Shown: positions 49,882 through 56,057 of the stretch, piece by piece | Position numbering within the stretch: position 1 is the stretch's first letter | How the letters are laid out: each line of letters begins with the position of its first letter | Origin: Dipteris shenzhenensis | Lineage: Eukaryota; Polypodiophyta; Polypodiopsida; Gleicheniales | Length of the DNA: 64,000 nt | Direction: 5' to 3' (one strand) | NCBI GenBank assembly: GCA_047967505.1 | Contig: CM106540.1 | Made by a program: the position numbers and the translations under genes | The notes under the pieces: generated by a model | Databases searched by the model: none | What the model was told of the DNA's origin: nothing | What the model saw: the letters and a program-made list of their open reading frames with translations, nothing else

Positions 49882-52604
49882 TTTATTTTTTGCTTTGTTT
49901 CTTCCTTTTTTCTATCGAAGTTTTTGTTGTTTGGGTTGGGATTTCAAAGCCTAGTAAGCACAGGGTTTACACAAGAGATTCTCTTTCGATATCCAGATAA
50001 CAGCTTATGGTTGGGTACTGATGAGAACATAAGCATAGCTTTGCTTACTAAATTGTTTTTGTTTTTTGTTTTTCTAGATTATTTACAATTTTGTTTAAAG
50101 TCGCTTACAAACTCCCTTCTTTCCTTTGTGCTTTCACTTGTTTTATAAAAAATTTCACTGACGTCAGTGGGGATGTCATAGTAGCTAGTCCCTGCTATGC
50201 ATGATGGAGTTTATGGTTTTCAACCTTGTGAGTGACTATCATGAGATTGAAACTGCACTATGTTGTGTTTTTAGAGGATGAGTTTGGGAATGTTCCTGGA
50301 TTCATCTAGGTATATGCTTCCGCCGTATTAGCGGACATGCAAATTTCACCTTGTGAAGTTTTCGTCCAAGTTGCGGCCTGCTGGTATTGTGATAATGCTT
50401 TCTATCTTAAATGGTGCGTTGCCCTATCAGCTAGATTTAGATTTAGATGCTCGTTGGGGAGAGACTAAAATGAAAATGTTTAGACTTCACAAGCAGTTGT
50501 GGCTTGAATGAAGAGATTTTGGACTACCTTTTGATTAGCCTTCTCCTTTAGTGCTAGCCTTCATCATGGCTGAGTCTGCCCTTCACCTCCGGAGTGCCGA
50601 CAGGAACTCAGTACGAAGACTTTGTATAAATGGATGCTCAAGTATGTGTGGGTGTGTGGATTTGTATGTGTGAGAGCATATTTTTATACTATGGTCTACA
50701 CCCACTGTTGGGCGCTGATGACGTCAATGGGGATGTCATAGTAGCTAGTCCCTGCTATGCATGATGGAGTTTATGGTTTTCAACCTTGTGAGTGACTATC
50801 ATGAGATTGAAACTGCACTATGTTGTGTTTTTAGAGGATGAGTTTGGGAATGTTCTTGGATTCATCTAGGTATATGCTTCTGCCGTATTAGCGGACATGC
50901 AAATTTCACCTTGTGAAGTTTTCGTCCAAGTTGCGGCCTGCTGGTATTGTGATAATTCTTTGTATCTTAAATGGTGCGTTGCCCTATCAGCTAGATTTAG
51001 ATTTAGATGCTCGTTGGGGAGAGACTAAAATGAAAATGTTTAGACTTCACAAGCAGTTGTGGCTTGAATGAAGAGATTTTGGACTACCTTTTGATTAGCC
51101 TTCTCCTTTAGTGCTAGCCTTCATCATGGCTGAGTCTGCCCTTCACCTCCGGAGTGCCGACAGAAACTCAGTACGAAGACTTTGTATAAATGGATGCTCA
51201 AGTATGTGTGGGTGTGTGGATTTGTATGTGTGAGAGCATATTTTTATACTATGGTCGACACCCACTGTTGGGCGCTGATGACGTCAGTGGGGATGTCATA
51301 GTAGCTAGTCCCTGCTATGCATGATGGAGTTTATGGTTTTCAACCTTGTGAGTGACTATCATGAGATTGAAACTGCACTATGTTGTGTTTTTAGAGGATG
51401 AGTTTGGGAATGTTCCTGGATTCATCTAGGTATATATTAATTTGTAAGATTGGATATGTTTGAAAGTATATCCTCGTGCCAGAGATTTGTAGGAGCTGTT
51501 CTGTAGGACGACATGCTTGCTCTCTCCATTACCTTCATTGATGTTCCCCGCAATCAAGTTTTTTATGCACTCTTCTCATTCGCCCCATGTATTGTTTGAT
51601 AATGTGGTACCTCAAATATATAATGTTGCTTGTTTTTTTTTTTCTCAAAGGGGAGAAATGGAACCAGGGCTAAAAATCTTGAATCCCCAAAATCCCAAGA
51701 GAAGACTATATTTATGTTATTTTTTAAAATTTTGTACCAGATATGAGAGCAAAACATGATTTTTAAGCCAAGGATGCTACTGTAGCCAGTTTGTCATTGT
51801 GATGGATGTTGAATATGTTCAAGTCATAGTCACATGAAAACTCGTTTCGTCCTCTTCAAAACCTCGAAACGCGAAACAGACGAAACGTTTCGAAATAGGA
51901 TGAAACGCTCTCAACGAAACCTTTGTTTCACCCAAATCAAAATAAAAGTTTTTGCCCCGCTTTTTCTAGAATCCAAGGTGTTCATGTTTTGAACTTCCTT
52001 TTAGTATCTTGACTTATATTTCTCTTTGTTCACTCTAACTTAAATATAACATATCTTTTTGTCCCTATAAGGGTATATATCAAGTATCAATTCGAAACCT
52101 TTAGTGCTAGCCTTCGTCATGGCTGAGTTTGCCCTTCACCTCCGGAGTGCCGACAGAAACTCAGTACAAAGACTTTGTATAAATGGATGCTCAAGTATGT
52201 GTGGGTGTGTGGATTTGTATGTGTGAGAGCATATTTTCATACTATGGTCTACACCCACTGTTGGGCACTGATGACGTCAGTGGGGATGTTATAGTAGCTA
52301 GTCCCTACTATGCGTGATGGAGTTTATGGTTTTTAATCTTATGAGTGACTCTCGTGAGATTGAAACTGCACTATGTTGTGTTTTTAGAGGATGAGTTTGG
52401 GAATGTTCCTGGATTCATCTAGGTATATCAATTCGAAACCTATCCATTTCTTACGAAAAGCCAAAACGAAACGAAACGAAACTTGTCGAAACAACGAAAC
52501 AGACAAAACATTTCTTGTGACTATGTTTCAGGTACACACTTGCTGGTGCAACTACGTTCATGGCATGGAAAAGGCTTCAAAAGAGAGTTCCACGGAGGAT
52601 CTAA
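27534..52604 (+). CDS. SURF1: SURF1-like cytochrome c oxidase assembly protein (six exons)
   Basis: Exons at 27534-27690, 27775-27923, 28022-28308, 34511-34682, 34865-35151 and 52532-52604 have GT..AG borders. Their lengths sum to 1125 nt, giving 374 residues plus TAA with all phases consistent. SURF1 is an inner-mitochondrial-membrane factor for complex IV assembly. The product shows a basic, Ser-rich presequence (about 1-50), a first membrane segment (about 74-92, GWSVLLLFIPGLATFGLGTW), KRRQWK, YRRVQCEGIY, the hallmark VLVNRGWVP (about 202-210), EAGQWFYVDVPAMA, and a C-terminal membrane segment (about 344-362) crossing the exon 5/6 junction. Introns 1, 2 and 4 are short. Intron 3 is 6.2 kb and intron 5 is 17.4 kb, both filled with transposons. 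No disabling change was seen in the exons. Whether the last intron is spliced efficiently is unknown. Confidence 0.9.
27775..27923 (+). CDS. SURF1: SURF1-like exon 2
   Basis: Starts after TTTCTTTCAG and ends AATGGAAG before GTACC. It encodes the first membrane segment and KRRQWK. A second acceptor (CGTTTCAG, ending 27825) would give an in-frame product 17 residues shorter, before the conserved part. Confidence 0.8.
28022..28308 (+). CDS. SURF1: SURF1-like exon 3
   Basis: Starts after TACGCAG with MELLDYRRNRL and ends GGCGGGAG before GTATGC, phase 2. It carries the intermembrane-space motifs YRRVQCEGIY and GYFLLTPL, typical of SURF1. Confidence 0.88.
29011..31085 (+). pseudogene. hAT-type transposase remnant (BED + DUF659 + dimerization)
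   Basis: The start ATGCCAAAAGATGCTTATTGG is followed by a BED-like zinc finger (CNYCGI...HLAG...DIGPC, about 29093-29190). A DUF659-like catalytic region follows (GTMFVRAIDAS, NASNCLAMNEMLEDEFPKIVW, then RFAYMFKVVERLV near 30100). The C-terminal hAT dimerization block is at about 30970-31085 (GPCERNWSTSALFHTE). Several stops and frame changes separate the blocks, so the copy is dead. hAT transposases cut and paste DNA with 8-bp target duplications. No terminal inverted repeats were located. It lies inside SURF1 intron 3 in the same orientation as the gene. Confidence 0.8.
31240..31900 (+). pseudogene. 5'-truncated LINE fragment (RT C-terminal region)
   Basis: Broken frames encode the region after the RT domain of a plant LINE. 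They include a CFQSHFQDTLNKGM-like segment in a shifted frame, MIRSKPLVPYQIVEAEFAITP, and EMDRLPLF.YNLNAPDP. The last matches MDRLPPFQYSLDAPSP in the LINE at 45430-49500, so both copies belong to one family. The endonuclease and the catalytic RT part are missing, as usual for 5'-truncated LINE insertions. Confidence 0.65.
32158..32185 (+). other. Possible LTR-element primer site remnant
   Basis: TTTGGTATTAGAGCTTCAAA resembles a tRNA-Met primer binding site with one change (TGGTATTAGAGC). Downstream frames (32327-32590) are Gly/Thr/Ser-rich without a domain. No paired LTR was found, so this is weak. Confidence 0.3.
34511..34682 (+). CDS. SURF1: SURF1-like exon 4
   Basis: The acceptor TTTTGTTAG at 34502-34510 gives phase agreement with exon 3. 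Its first codons read VQVPVLVNRGWVPGGW, the SURF1 signature. A second AG seven bases downstream (GTGCAG) would break the frame. It ends CTTGGAG before GTGAGT. Confidence 0.9.
34865..35151 (+). CDS. SURF1: SURF1-like exon 5
   Basis: Starts after TTTGATTAG and ends TTTACATG before GTAAGG, phase 2. It carries VVGVIRGSENPNMFVPSNE, GQWFYVDVPAMA and LPEDTIYIE, and ends in HVSYAFT just inside the second membrane segment. Confidence 0.9.
35355..36945 (-). repeat. Left (3') LTR of outer copia-like element A, interrupted
   Basis: TGTTAGACAATAGAAGTCTGG begins a sequence that matches 40844 onward (AATAGAAGTCTG, CCTCACACACAG, GTGGGAAAACC, ATAGGCTGATTCCAGCCCTG). A solo LTR (35728-36809) splits it. The remainder resumes at 36815 and runs to about 36945, where another LTR begins. 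The inner edge is not certain. Confidence 0.7.
35728..36809 (-). mobile_element. Solo LTR of family B
   Basis: 1082 bp from TGTTAGAAATGG to CCTTTCCAACA, flanked by a perfect 5-bp target duplication GCCCC (35723-35727 and 36810-36814). It matches the 1.25-kb LTRs at 41695 and 43513. No internal region is present, so it arose by LTR-LTR recombination. It sits inside the left LTR of element A and is therefore younger than A. Confidence 0.93.
36948..37620 (-). repeat. LTR of copia family C (3' LTR)
   Basis: 673 bp from TGTTGGGATTCAAAGACG to AATAATCCTAACA. On the minus strand it is preceded by a TTATGGGGGGG polypurine tract (37621-37631), so it is the 3' LTR of a minus-strand element. Its right half is repeated, diverged, at about 38705-39060. 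Confidence 0.75.
37508..38323 (-). repeat. 408-bp tandem duplication across LTR end and gag
   Basis: 37508-37915 is repeated from 37916 with an offset of exactly 408 bp. The unit holds the last part of the family C LTR, the polypurine tract and a gag zinc-knuckle segment. The second copy has a small deletion near 38268 (ATGGCC..CAGTACCC missing). The junction falls at a shared TGCACAAGCAACC. Confidence 0.9.
37738..38780 (-). pseudogene. Copia gag remnant (family C)
   Basis: On the minus strand, fragments read in order from 38700 to 37738. They include an ETFFRSRVKKSK / HFKWVMKIL segment, QLNALGAQVDDHDVKAILLT, SWSQLTILQVNSDALTFQDVV and LLSEERRVE, then the zinc knuckle CGYCGREGHEEKNC (CX2CX4HX4C complete) at about 37850-37890. 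These are typical copia gag features. Stops separate the pieces. No protease, integrase or RT follows before the 3' LTR, so that whole part is deleted. Confidence 0.8.
38705..39060 (-). repeat. Truncated LTR of family C
   Basis: Matches the right half of 36948-37620 (ACACACGCAGTATTCCAGAGA, CCCAGCCCTA.ATGGAGAAGAG, GAGCCTATCATCGTCAC, CACTACCTCACACCTTAGCAACAC). It has lost its primer-site side and joins gag directly. On its other side it abuts the RNase H end of another copia copy. Confidence 0.7.
39070..39580 (-). pseudogene. Copia RNase H remnant, split by a MITE
   Basis: Minus-strand frames read CDNHSCIAIAKNPVFHPRTK, then HNEVHY, a TGA in place of Trp, FIRGLIVNEIVELIYYPAT, and an end resembling DVFTNSLPRDQLGHLI. 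This is the C-terminal half of copia RNase H. A 162-bp MITE is inserted just before CDNHS. Confidence 0.82.
39334..39495. mobile_element. hAT-type MITE, copy A (162 bp)
   Basis: Flanked by a perfect 8-bp duplication TCACACAT (39326-39333 and 39496-39503). Ends are CTCTGTCACCAGAAAACGCG and, as reverse complement, CAATGTCACAAGAAACGCG. An 8-bp target duplication and CA-type ends fit hAT elements. It interrupts copia RNase H. Confidence 0.88.
39838..40377 (-). pseudogene. Copia integrase remnant
   Basis: From the right on the minus strand: KVDKESRKVVKTFCTNRGG (second-Asp region, with Asn where Asp of TDNGGE is expected), a run of 16-17 C that corrupts the frame at about 40240-40256, then KKNGVKRLLTAACTSQQNG. 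This is followed by LSKAYCGEAINIAMHILNK and TPYEVYYGKK, typical of the integrase C-terminal half. The interval 39580-39838 is a low-complexity linker (PPKKPPTTEKE in one frame). RT is missing. Confidence 0.8.
40378..40557 (-). repeat. LTR fragment of family B
   Basis: CATATGGGGGCTTACAGATG and GGGAGGTGACTTTTCCAACA match the right end of the family B LTRs. The piece carries extra ATGGCAGCC / TGGCAGCC repeats. It lies between integrase and gag-leader sequence of the outer element. Confidence 0.7.
40558..40830 (-). pseudogene. Leader and gag start of outer copia-like element A
   Basis: Minus-strand sequence from the primer site leads to an ATG near 40638 (MTTGELFVVIEHC), which is cut by the family B LTR fragment at 40557. 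It shows only short frames and no complete domain. Confidence 0.4.
40831..40843 (-). promoter_or_regulatory. Primer binding site of element A
   Basis: On the minus strand TGGTATCAGGGCC abuts the LTR that starts at 40844. It fits tRNA-Met priming with one difference from TGGTATCAGAGCC. Confidence 0.8.
40844..41694 (-). repeat. Right (5') LTR of element A and adjoining sequence
   Basis: Begins TGTCAAAGAATAGAAGTCTG beside the primer site and matches 35355 onward through about 41420. From 41500 to 41650 there is a tandem pair of A11-run plus primer-site-like units. On the minus strand these read TTGGTATCAGAGCTTCA (ending about 41583) and TTGGTATTAGAGCTTCA (about 41648). The element at 41695 interrupts the far end, so the outer boundary is not clear. 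Confidence 0.6.
41695..42946 (-). repeat. Family B 3' LTR
   Basis: 1252 bp. It carries inverted-sense blocks such as CTTTTATAGGCCCCAAGGGCC (a TATAAAAG on the minus strand, a possible TATA box) near 42390. It ends GACCTTTCCAACA. Confidence 0.93.
42962..43456 (-). CDS. Unrecognised 164-aa ORF inside family B element
   Basis: Intact frame from ATG 43456 to TGA 42962-42964, covering 495 of 566 internal bases. It begins 56 bases after the LTR, just downstream of the primer site, and stops just before the polypurine tract. The predicted protein is basic and Cys/Trp-containing (CCRPWQRKDGLK, LRAWCVEDSKLF, KRCYQRWTCVLGWC) with a charged helical C-terminus (TTTKELLEHLHRR). I see no zinc knuckle, protease or polymerase motif and no family I can name. 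It could be a captured host gene piece, a minimal gag-like packaging protein, or a remnant kept open by chance. Confidence 0.45.
   Translation of the reverse strand: MLKDDPDSEALGNRLPRLEDCALARRRVTQVQSGVFKVRGPGYLEMYFCCRPWQRKDGLKQTLRAWCVEDSKLFTHYEGDNWKIVTVGLLKFTGGNVTEGGGAKRCYQRWTCVLGWCTKAEPDLVEQEPLDEKPGKYFDIEKFQRTTTKELLEHLHRRVGIGPR
43513..44760 (-). repeat. Family B 5' LTR
   Basis: 1248 bp, close match to 41695-42946 over its full length with scattered substitutions and a few small gaps. Followed by GTGCA, the target duplication. Confidence 0.93.
44765..45420 (-). pseudogene. Copia RNase H remnant (element D)
   Basis: On the minus strand, pieces in different frames read RTKRYRITYCTRSELSGF (end of RT and start of RNase H), QEATNSCALSFREEEYKVA, LAICESFELR, a stop, ILEDMGLLQEEVTENICD, SSSIAIAKNPVFHAHTKHI, and a C-terminal FTKALPKE-like stretch. 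Several frameshifts and stops are present. Family B inserted near its 3' end, at 41695-44760. Confidence 0.72.
45840..46560 (-). pseudogene. LINE C-terminal region
   Basis: Minus-strand frames include MDRLPPFQYSLDAPSP and, near 45850-45910, RRICNLCTLEEVETEEQF. The latter resembles the C-terminal C-X2-C...H zinc-binding motif of plant LINEs of this type. Frameshifts separate the pieces. The stretch 45430-45840 left of it has no clear coding and may be the 3' untranslated tail. Confidence 0.6.
46557..47400 (-). pseudogene. LINE reverse transcriptase remnant
   Basis: Minus-strand frames show CFVDFRKAFDTIPRS (the first catalytic Asp, about 47100), SLYESVKERVCV, KLGSPLSPTLFGLYID, and at about 46820-46850 LLYTNDIILLFS. 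The last stands where the catalytic YADD box belongs. Here it reads YTND, so the first Asp is replaced by Asn. NLGKAKVMIFNT follows, typical of the region after YADD. Stops and frameshifts are present. The RT is inactive. Confidence 0.82.
48470..48705 (-). pseudogene. LINE endonuclease, C-terminal part (minus)
   Basis: The minus-strand frame reads RHSEDAPQVTGYGRHLLEMG then YDLIINNGLRDGRLLEDS and, after a frame change, AITVDYLMGSP. These are the last motifs of the APE-like endonuclease (the VDY/SDH region). It continues leftward to the RT. Confidence 0.75.
48956..49502 (+). pseudogene. LINE endonuclease, N-terminal part (inverted, plus)
   Basis: The plus-strand frame starts MAVWNCNGTLWSNQRGF, then VVFYIETHESPE, and the later frame reads GEILLLGDFNARTGS, the endonuclease GDFN motif. 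It ends DPVV at TGA 49499-49501, directly before a CA repeat. Stops near 49088 and elsewhere show decay. The domain is completed on the opposite strand at 48470-48705. Confidence 0.78.
49503..49541 (+). repeat. CA microsatellite
   Basis: About 18 CA units start at the end of the inverted LINE segment. A smaller TC/AC run lies at 49846-49882. Confidence 0.9.
49542..50158. other. Intronic, no element identified
   Basis: AT-rich, with TTTA repeats near 49688-49710. Frames at 49815-50148 are low-complexity. No domain is seen. Confidence 0.5.
50159..51436 (+). repeat. 560-bp tandem array
   Basis: GGGGATGTCATAGTAGCTAG recurs at 50169, 50729 and 51289, period exactly 560. The array reads Y-X-Y-X-Y. 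Y holds TTAGTGCTAGCC...TGATGACGTCA...TTCATCTAGGTA, and X is the intervening GCTTC.GCCGTATTAGCGG...GCCTTCTCC. The first Y is truncated at its start, and the last ends at CTAGGTATAT. Copies are almost identical. No ORF of note. Confidence 0.93.
51437..51816. other. Intronic, no gene seen
   Basis: AT-rich sequence between the tandem array and the MITE. One 80-codon frame (51517-51759) has no domain. Confidence 0.5.
51825..52525. mobile_element. hAT-type MITE, copy B, at the SURF1 exon 6 acceptor
   Basis: Ends are CATAGTCACATGAAAACTCG and, as reverse complement, CATAGTCACAAGAAATG, the same family as 39334-39495. Flanking 8-mers GTTCAAGT (51817-51824) and TTTCAGGT (52526-52533) match at six of eight positions, an aged 8-bp duplication. 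The right copy contains the SURF1 3' splice site AG (52530-52531). A 325-bp unit plus its duplication (52085-52441) is nested inside. Confidence 0.8.
52101..52425 (+). mobile_element. 325-bp retroposon-like unit with 16-bp target duplication
   Basis: Flanked by perfect 16-bp repeats TATCAATTCGAAACCT (52085-52100 and 52426-52441). The sequence equals the Y block of the 560-bp array. It contains TGGCTGAGTTTG near its 5' end (TGGCTGAGTCTG in the array copies), close to a Pol III A box. I find no clear B box, no poly-A tail and no inverted ends. A long target duplication points to target-primed insertion, as for SINEs. Confidence 0.75.
52532..52604 (+). CDS. SURF1: SURF1-like exon 6 (last)
   Basis: After CTATGTTTCAG the frame completes the split Trp codon and reads YTLAGATTFMAWKRLQKR to TAA 52602-52604. 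It forms the rest of the C-terminal membrane segment (SURF1 ends typically in WY.L...T.M..KR) and a basic tail. Phase matches exon 5 exactly although 17.4 kb separates them. Confidence 0.88.
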
Positions 52605-54580
52605 TGTGGAGAAGATACTAAGCACAGCTGGCTTATGATGCTGCTGACATTTTTGCAGGTAGACAAATGCTCTAATTGAAATTCGAAATAAAAGGGGAGA
52701 CATTTTGCTTTTGGCTCCTTGTTCTATCTCTGAATTGTTGATATTCAGAATGGATCAAAACTTTTGAACGCATAAGATTCGAGTGCTGATATTTTCATTA
52801 GAGGCTTGATTTTGAGAATCCCAAGTGCTTTTGTTGGCCAAGTCCAGGCAGAAAATACCCTGATTTGCTCTGGTTGTAGGATCATGATAGTTGGGATTAT
52901 GCTCTATAAAGTTCCTACAAATTGTGTTGAGCTGTATTTGGATATGCACATTGTAACTTTAAAGGAACTAAGTTCTTTCTGACCAAAAATGGCATTAAGC
53001 TCCAACATGTCTGCTGTGGAATGAGAATTTAGTTCTGCTTATAAAGCCTTGTCGCATGAGGAAAGATTTAGTAAATCTGTTTGATCTATCAATCGCATTT
53101 TGCCTAGCTGATGTCTGGAAGTTGGCTGTAGGCCATCACTAAGCTTCTTTGCCACATATTCATTTCTTAATACCGAAGCAGCCTCAAGCCAAACTTTTCT
53201 GGCTTTGAAATGTACAAAGGTTGCTATCCTGAAATGTCTTGAAATTCTTAACGTATGATGGTCAATTGATTGGAAGAATGCTGAAACCTTTTACCTGTGT
53301 ACTTGCTGCTTGTTTGATCTTTGTATCTCTGAAGCAACTAACAAGGGGAGCTGCTTGTTTCTGAGTGAGCTGCACAGAGTGTCTATTGACTAGTATTAGA
53401 CACTCTCTCATCAAATTTTATAGTCATGTTTCCTGATATTTCAATATGATATTATTGAAGGCAATTTCTTTGGTATTTGAGTGCTGAAATGCCAGATAGT
53501 GGATCCATTGAGAGAATTTGAGCATGCCAATCCTTAAGCTAAGGCAGTGAGGTGCAATGCAACACGTGCTTTATCCTTGTTATAATAGGTATATGTTGCA
53601 ATATCTTTTTTGTATCTTATAACTTGCCTCATCGTAATGCACCACAGTTGTAAGAAAGTGCAGCACGGTCTTATGTATATTAAGGGTATAGTTGTATGGA
53701 GGGACTTGGAGTTGGAGTCCATACCTAGTGTGGCCAAGATCTTCTTTGCCTTTTGCTTTGAAGACGTCATTATATTGCCTTTTGGAAGCAATGTGTGGAG
53801 GAAACTATAGCAATTGGACATATGCTTCTAGACTGGAAGTATTAAGAGAGTGATTTTGAATTGGAAGTAAGAGAGTATTGACCTTGTTCTTTTTTGGTGG
53901 AAAAGTGATGTGCTTATGTCTAACTTTCTATAGCTTGCTTGTATATTGAGAATTAATAGAAATGTCACAAAAGCAGACGTGTTGAATTGTTCACACAACA
54001 TAATATTTACCTCATCTCTTATTCATTTTATTTTTTTTCCCAGACATGGGTGTAGATTTCTTTCCATCCATTGGTAGCGCCTCCTTTCTTATATATCAAG
54101 AGCTAGAGGATCAAAATATGCATGTATTGTGTAGTGCATTTTATCATCTTAGTGATGAGCATTCCTTTTGCATCATCTTAATTATGAGCTTGCCTTTGCT
54201 ATTCAATTAGATTTTCATATTCTCAACATTCTTGCATACAACTTTTGGCATATGCTTCTTTTAGTGCCCGTTTATTTAGTGTTTTTTGTTGGTGCACAGA
54301 TACTTCTTTTATGCAGTTGCAATAATACTATACAGTTGCCTATTGTGTATCATTTGGAATTACTTCACCTGTCTCAAAAAATAGATGCATTCAACGAATT
54401 ATGTTGTCTTCTTCTTTTCTAAAGTGCTAATCACTACAACCACTCATACTATTGACTAGTGTTTTGATATTTCATCCTTGCAATGTTCTAGCTAGAATAT
54501 ATCTTTAAAAACTTATTGCAATTTTTGTAACACATGTGAATTGCCATATTTTAGTAGTAAACATATTTTAACATATGCTC
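52605..54580 (+). other. SURF1 3' flank, no gene seen
   Basis: Expected to hold the SURF1 3' untranslated region. Frames are short and AT-rich. No domain or repeat was found. Confidence 0.55.
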
Positions 54581-54729
54581 TTTTTTTTTACAAGAAAATT
54601 ACTTCATTAAGTATGAATTAAAATCGCGAGAGCAAGCTCAAATGCAGGAGTACATCATGCAATGCATGAGGAAAGAGAGAGCTCAAAATGAACTAATACA
54701 AAACCAAGGCGGAGTTTGAAAATGCCATC

Positions 54730-55695
54730 TCAACCCTGAGGGAGACTTAGAGAAGAAAGCAAATCCTTTCCAAACTTTGAAAAAAATAACTCGGTTGCTC
54801 TGGAGGATCCTTGCATGCTCGCCCATATGGCCATTAGAGTGTGCATTGTGTCAGTCCAAATATTGGCTATAGCTTGGGAAGGGTGAACCTGCATATCCTC
54901 CATCGCCTCTGTACACCTGGCTCTCCAAATATGCCAAGCTGCAATGCTAGCCAAAATCTCCTAAGACGTGTCTACTAAGGCATGAGCAGCTCTAAAAGGA
55001 GTGAAGGGAACATCTTGGAGGAAACAAGACTGCACTGAGTGGTGCTGTACAATGAGAGTTGGATCATGTCCCTCGAAAAACACTTGAGAGTCAGTAAGAG
55101 ATAACCAAGCCATTGAACCCCGGATCGTATAGAAAGGTGTTGTATGAAAGATGCTGAAAATCCTAGCAACACCTTTTCAGATCGTCCTGGCCTGTCTGCA
55201 CTCCCAAAGGCAATGCCATACACCATGTGACAACAAGGACAAGTAGGGTCAACCCTGAACTTAGATCTCCACAGGTTCACTGCAATCCCTCCATGAATAG
55301 AAAGCCAAAAGAAAAAAGTGATCTTTCTATTCTTGAGGGATTTCCAAAGCCTACGTTAGAAGTTTTTCGCACAACTGCGAAAATCTGAAAACTATCCCAA
55401 TGGGGTGCTCTGGAGGGCCTCCGACCTCTATTGCTGAGCTGAAACCTCCAAGCATTTCTAACTGTGCAGCAAAAGAAGGGGAAGCTCTTCTCTCGGTATC
55501 CCTCATCAATCCATTCCCACTCACTTGGGTCCCACTGCAAGAACCTAATAGGGGAACCACCATACATCCAAATTCTCCAAGACCCCAGTGTAAGGAGAAT
55601 AGGATCGGGGTCAAGATACCACTATGAGTCCCTGCCTCACTCCATGAAACCTGCAATCCTGACAGGCTAAAATGCAACCTCCAAAAGAATATCAT
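54730..55695 (-). pseudogene. LINE ORF2 C-terminus with zf-RVT
   Basis: Minus-strand frames carry FFFWLSIHGGIAVNLWRSKF and RVDPTCPCC, the reverse-transcriptase-associated zinc-binding (zf-RVT) region, then AAWHIWRARC.EAMED near the C-terminus. The frame changes several times. Confidence 0.8.
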
Positions 55696-56057
55696 CAGAA
55701 GACCTGACTAAACATCAAAGACAAGGGTATCCTCATGTGCATCTTGCAACAATTTGTAATGGATTGCCAGTCCTTGAAAACTCTCCCCACCAAGTGGACT
55801 CTGTGATCAGCATGTCATCTATGTCAATCCACTTTGGTGGAATGGCTGCATGTATCTGTTATATCCTGCGTGCACTCCCTTTGAGGTGGCCAACTGCTAA
55901 AAGTCTTTGATCCTCTGGAAGTCTCATAAAGGCCTGCCAAGCGCCTACTGTAGAAGCAGGTCCCCTCTCCCATCTACACCACTGTGTACAAGTGGTTTGC
56001 CATGGTCATCCAAAATCGAGTCATTCCACATGGCTGCCTGCCTGCCTGTGAATTTCT

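Larger units (their letters stand above)
35152..52531 (+). other. SURF1 intron 5, 17.4 kb, nested transposons
   Basis: Donor ATG|GTAAGG at 35152 and acceptor TTTCAG at 52526-52531. It is filled by LTR elements (35355 to about 45420), a LINE (about 45430-49500), a tandem array (50159-51436) and a MITE (51825-52525) whose right end is only six bases from the acceptor. All recognisable protein-coding remnants in it belong to mobile elements. Confidence 0.85.

Noticed and set aside
50159-51436. 560-bp repeats as paired LTRs
   Set aside because: There are no TG..CA ends with a primer site or purine tract, and the repeats abut head to tail with no interior.
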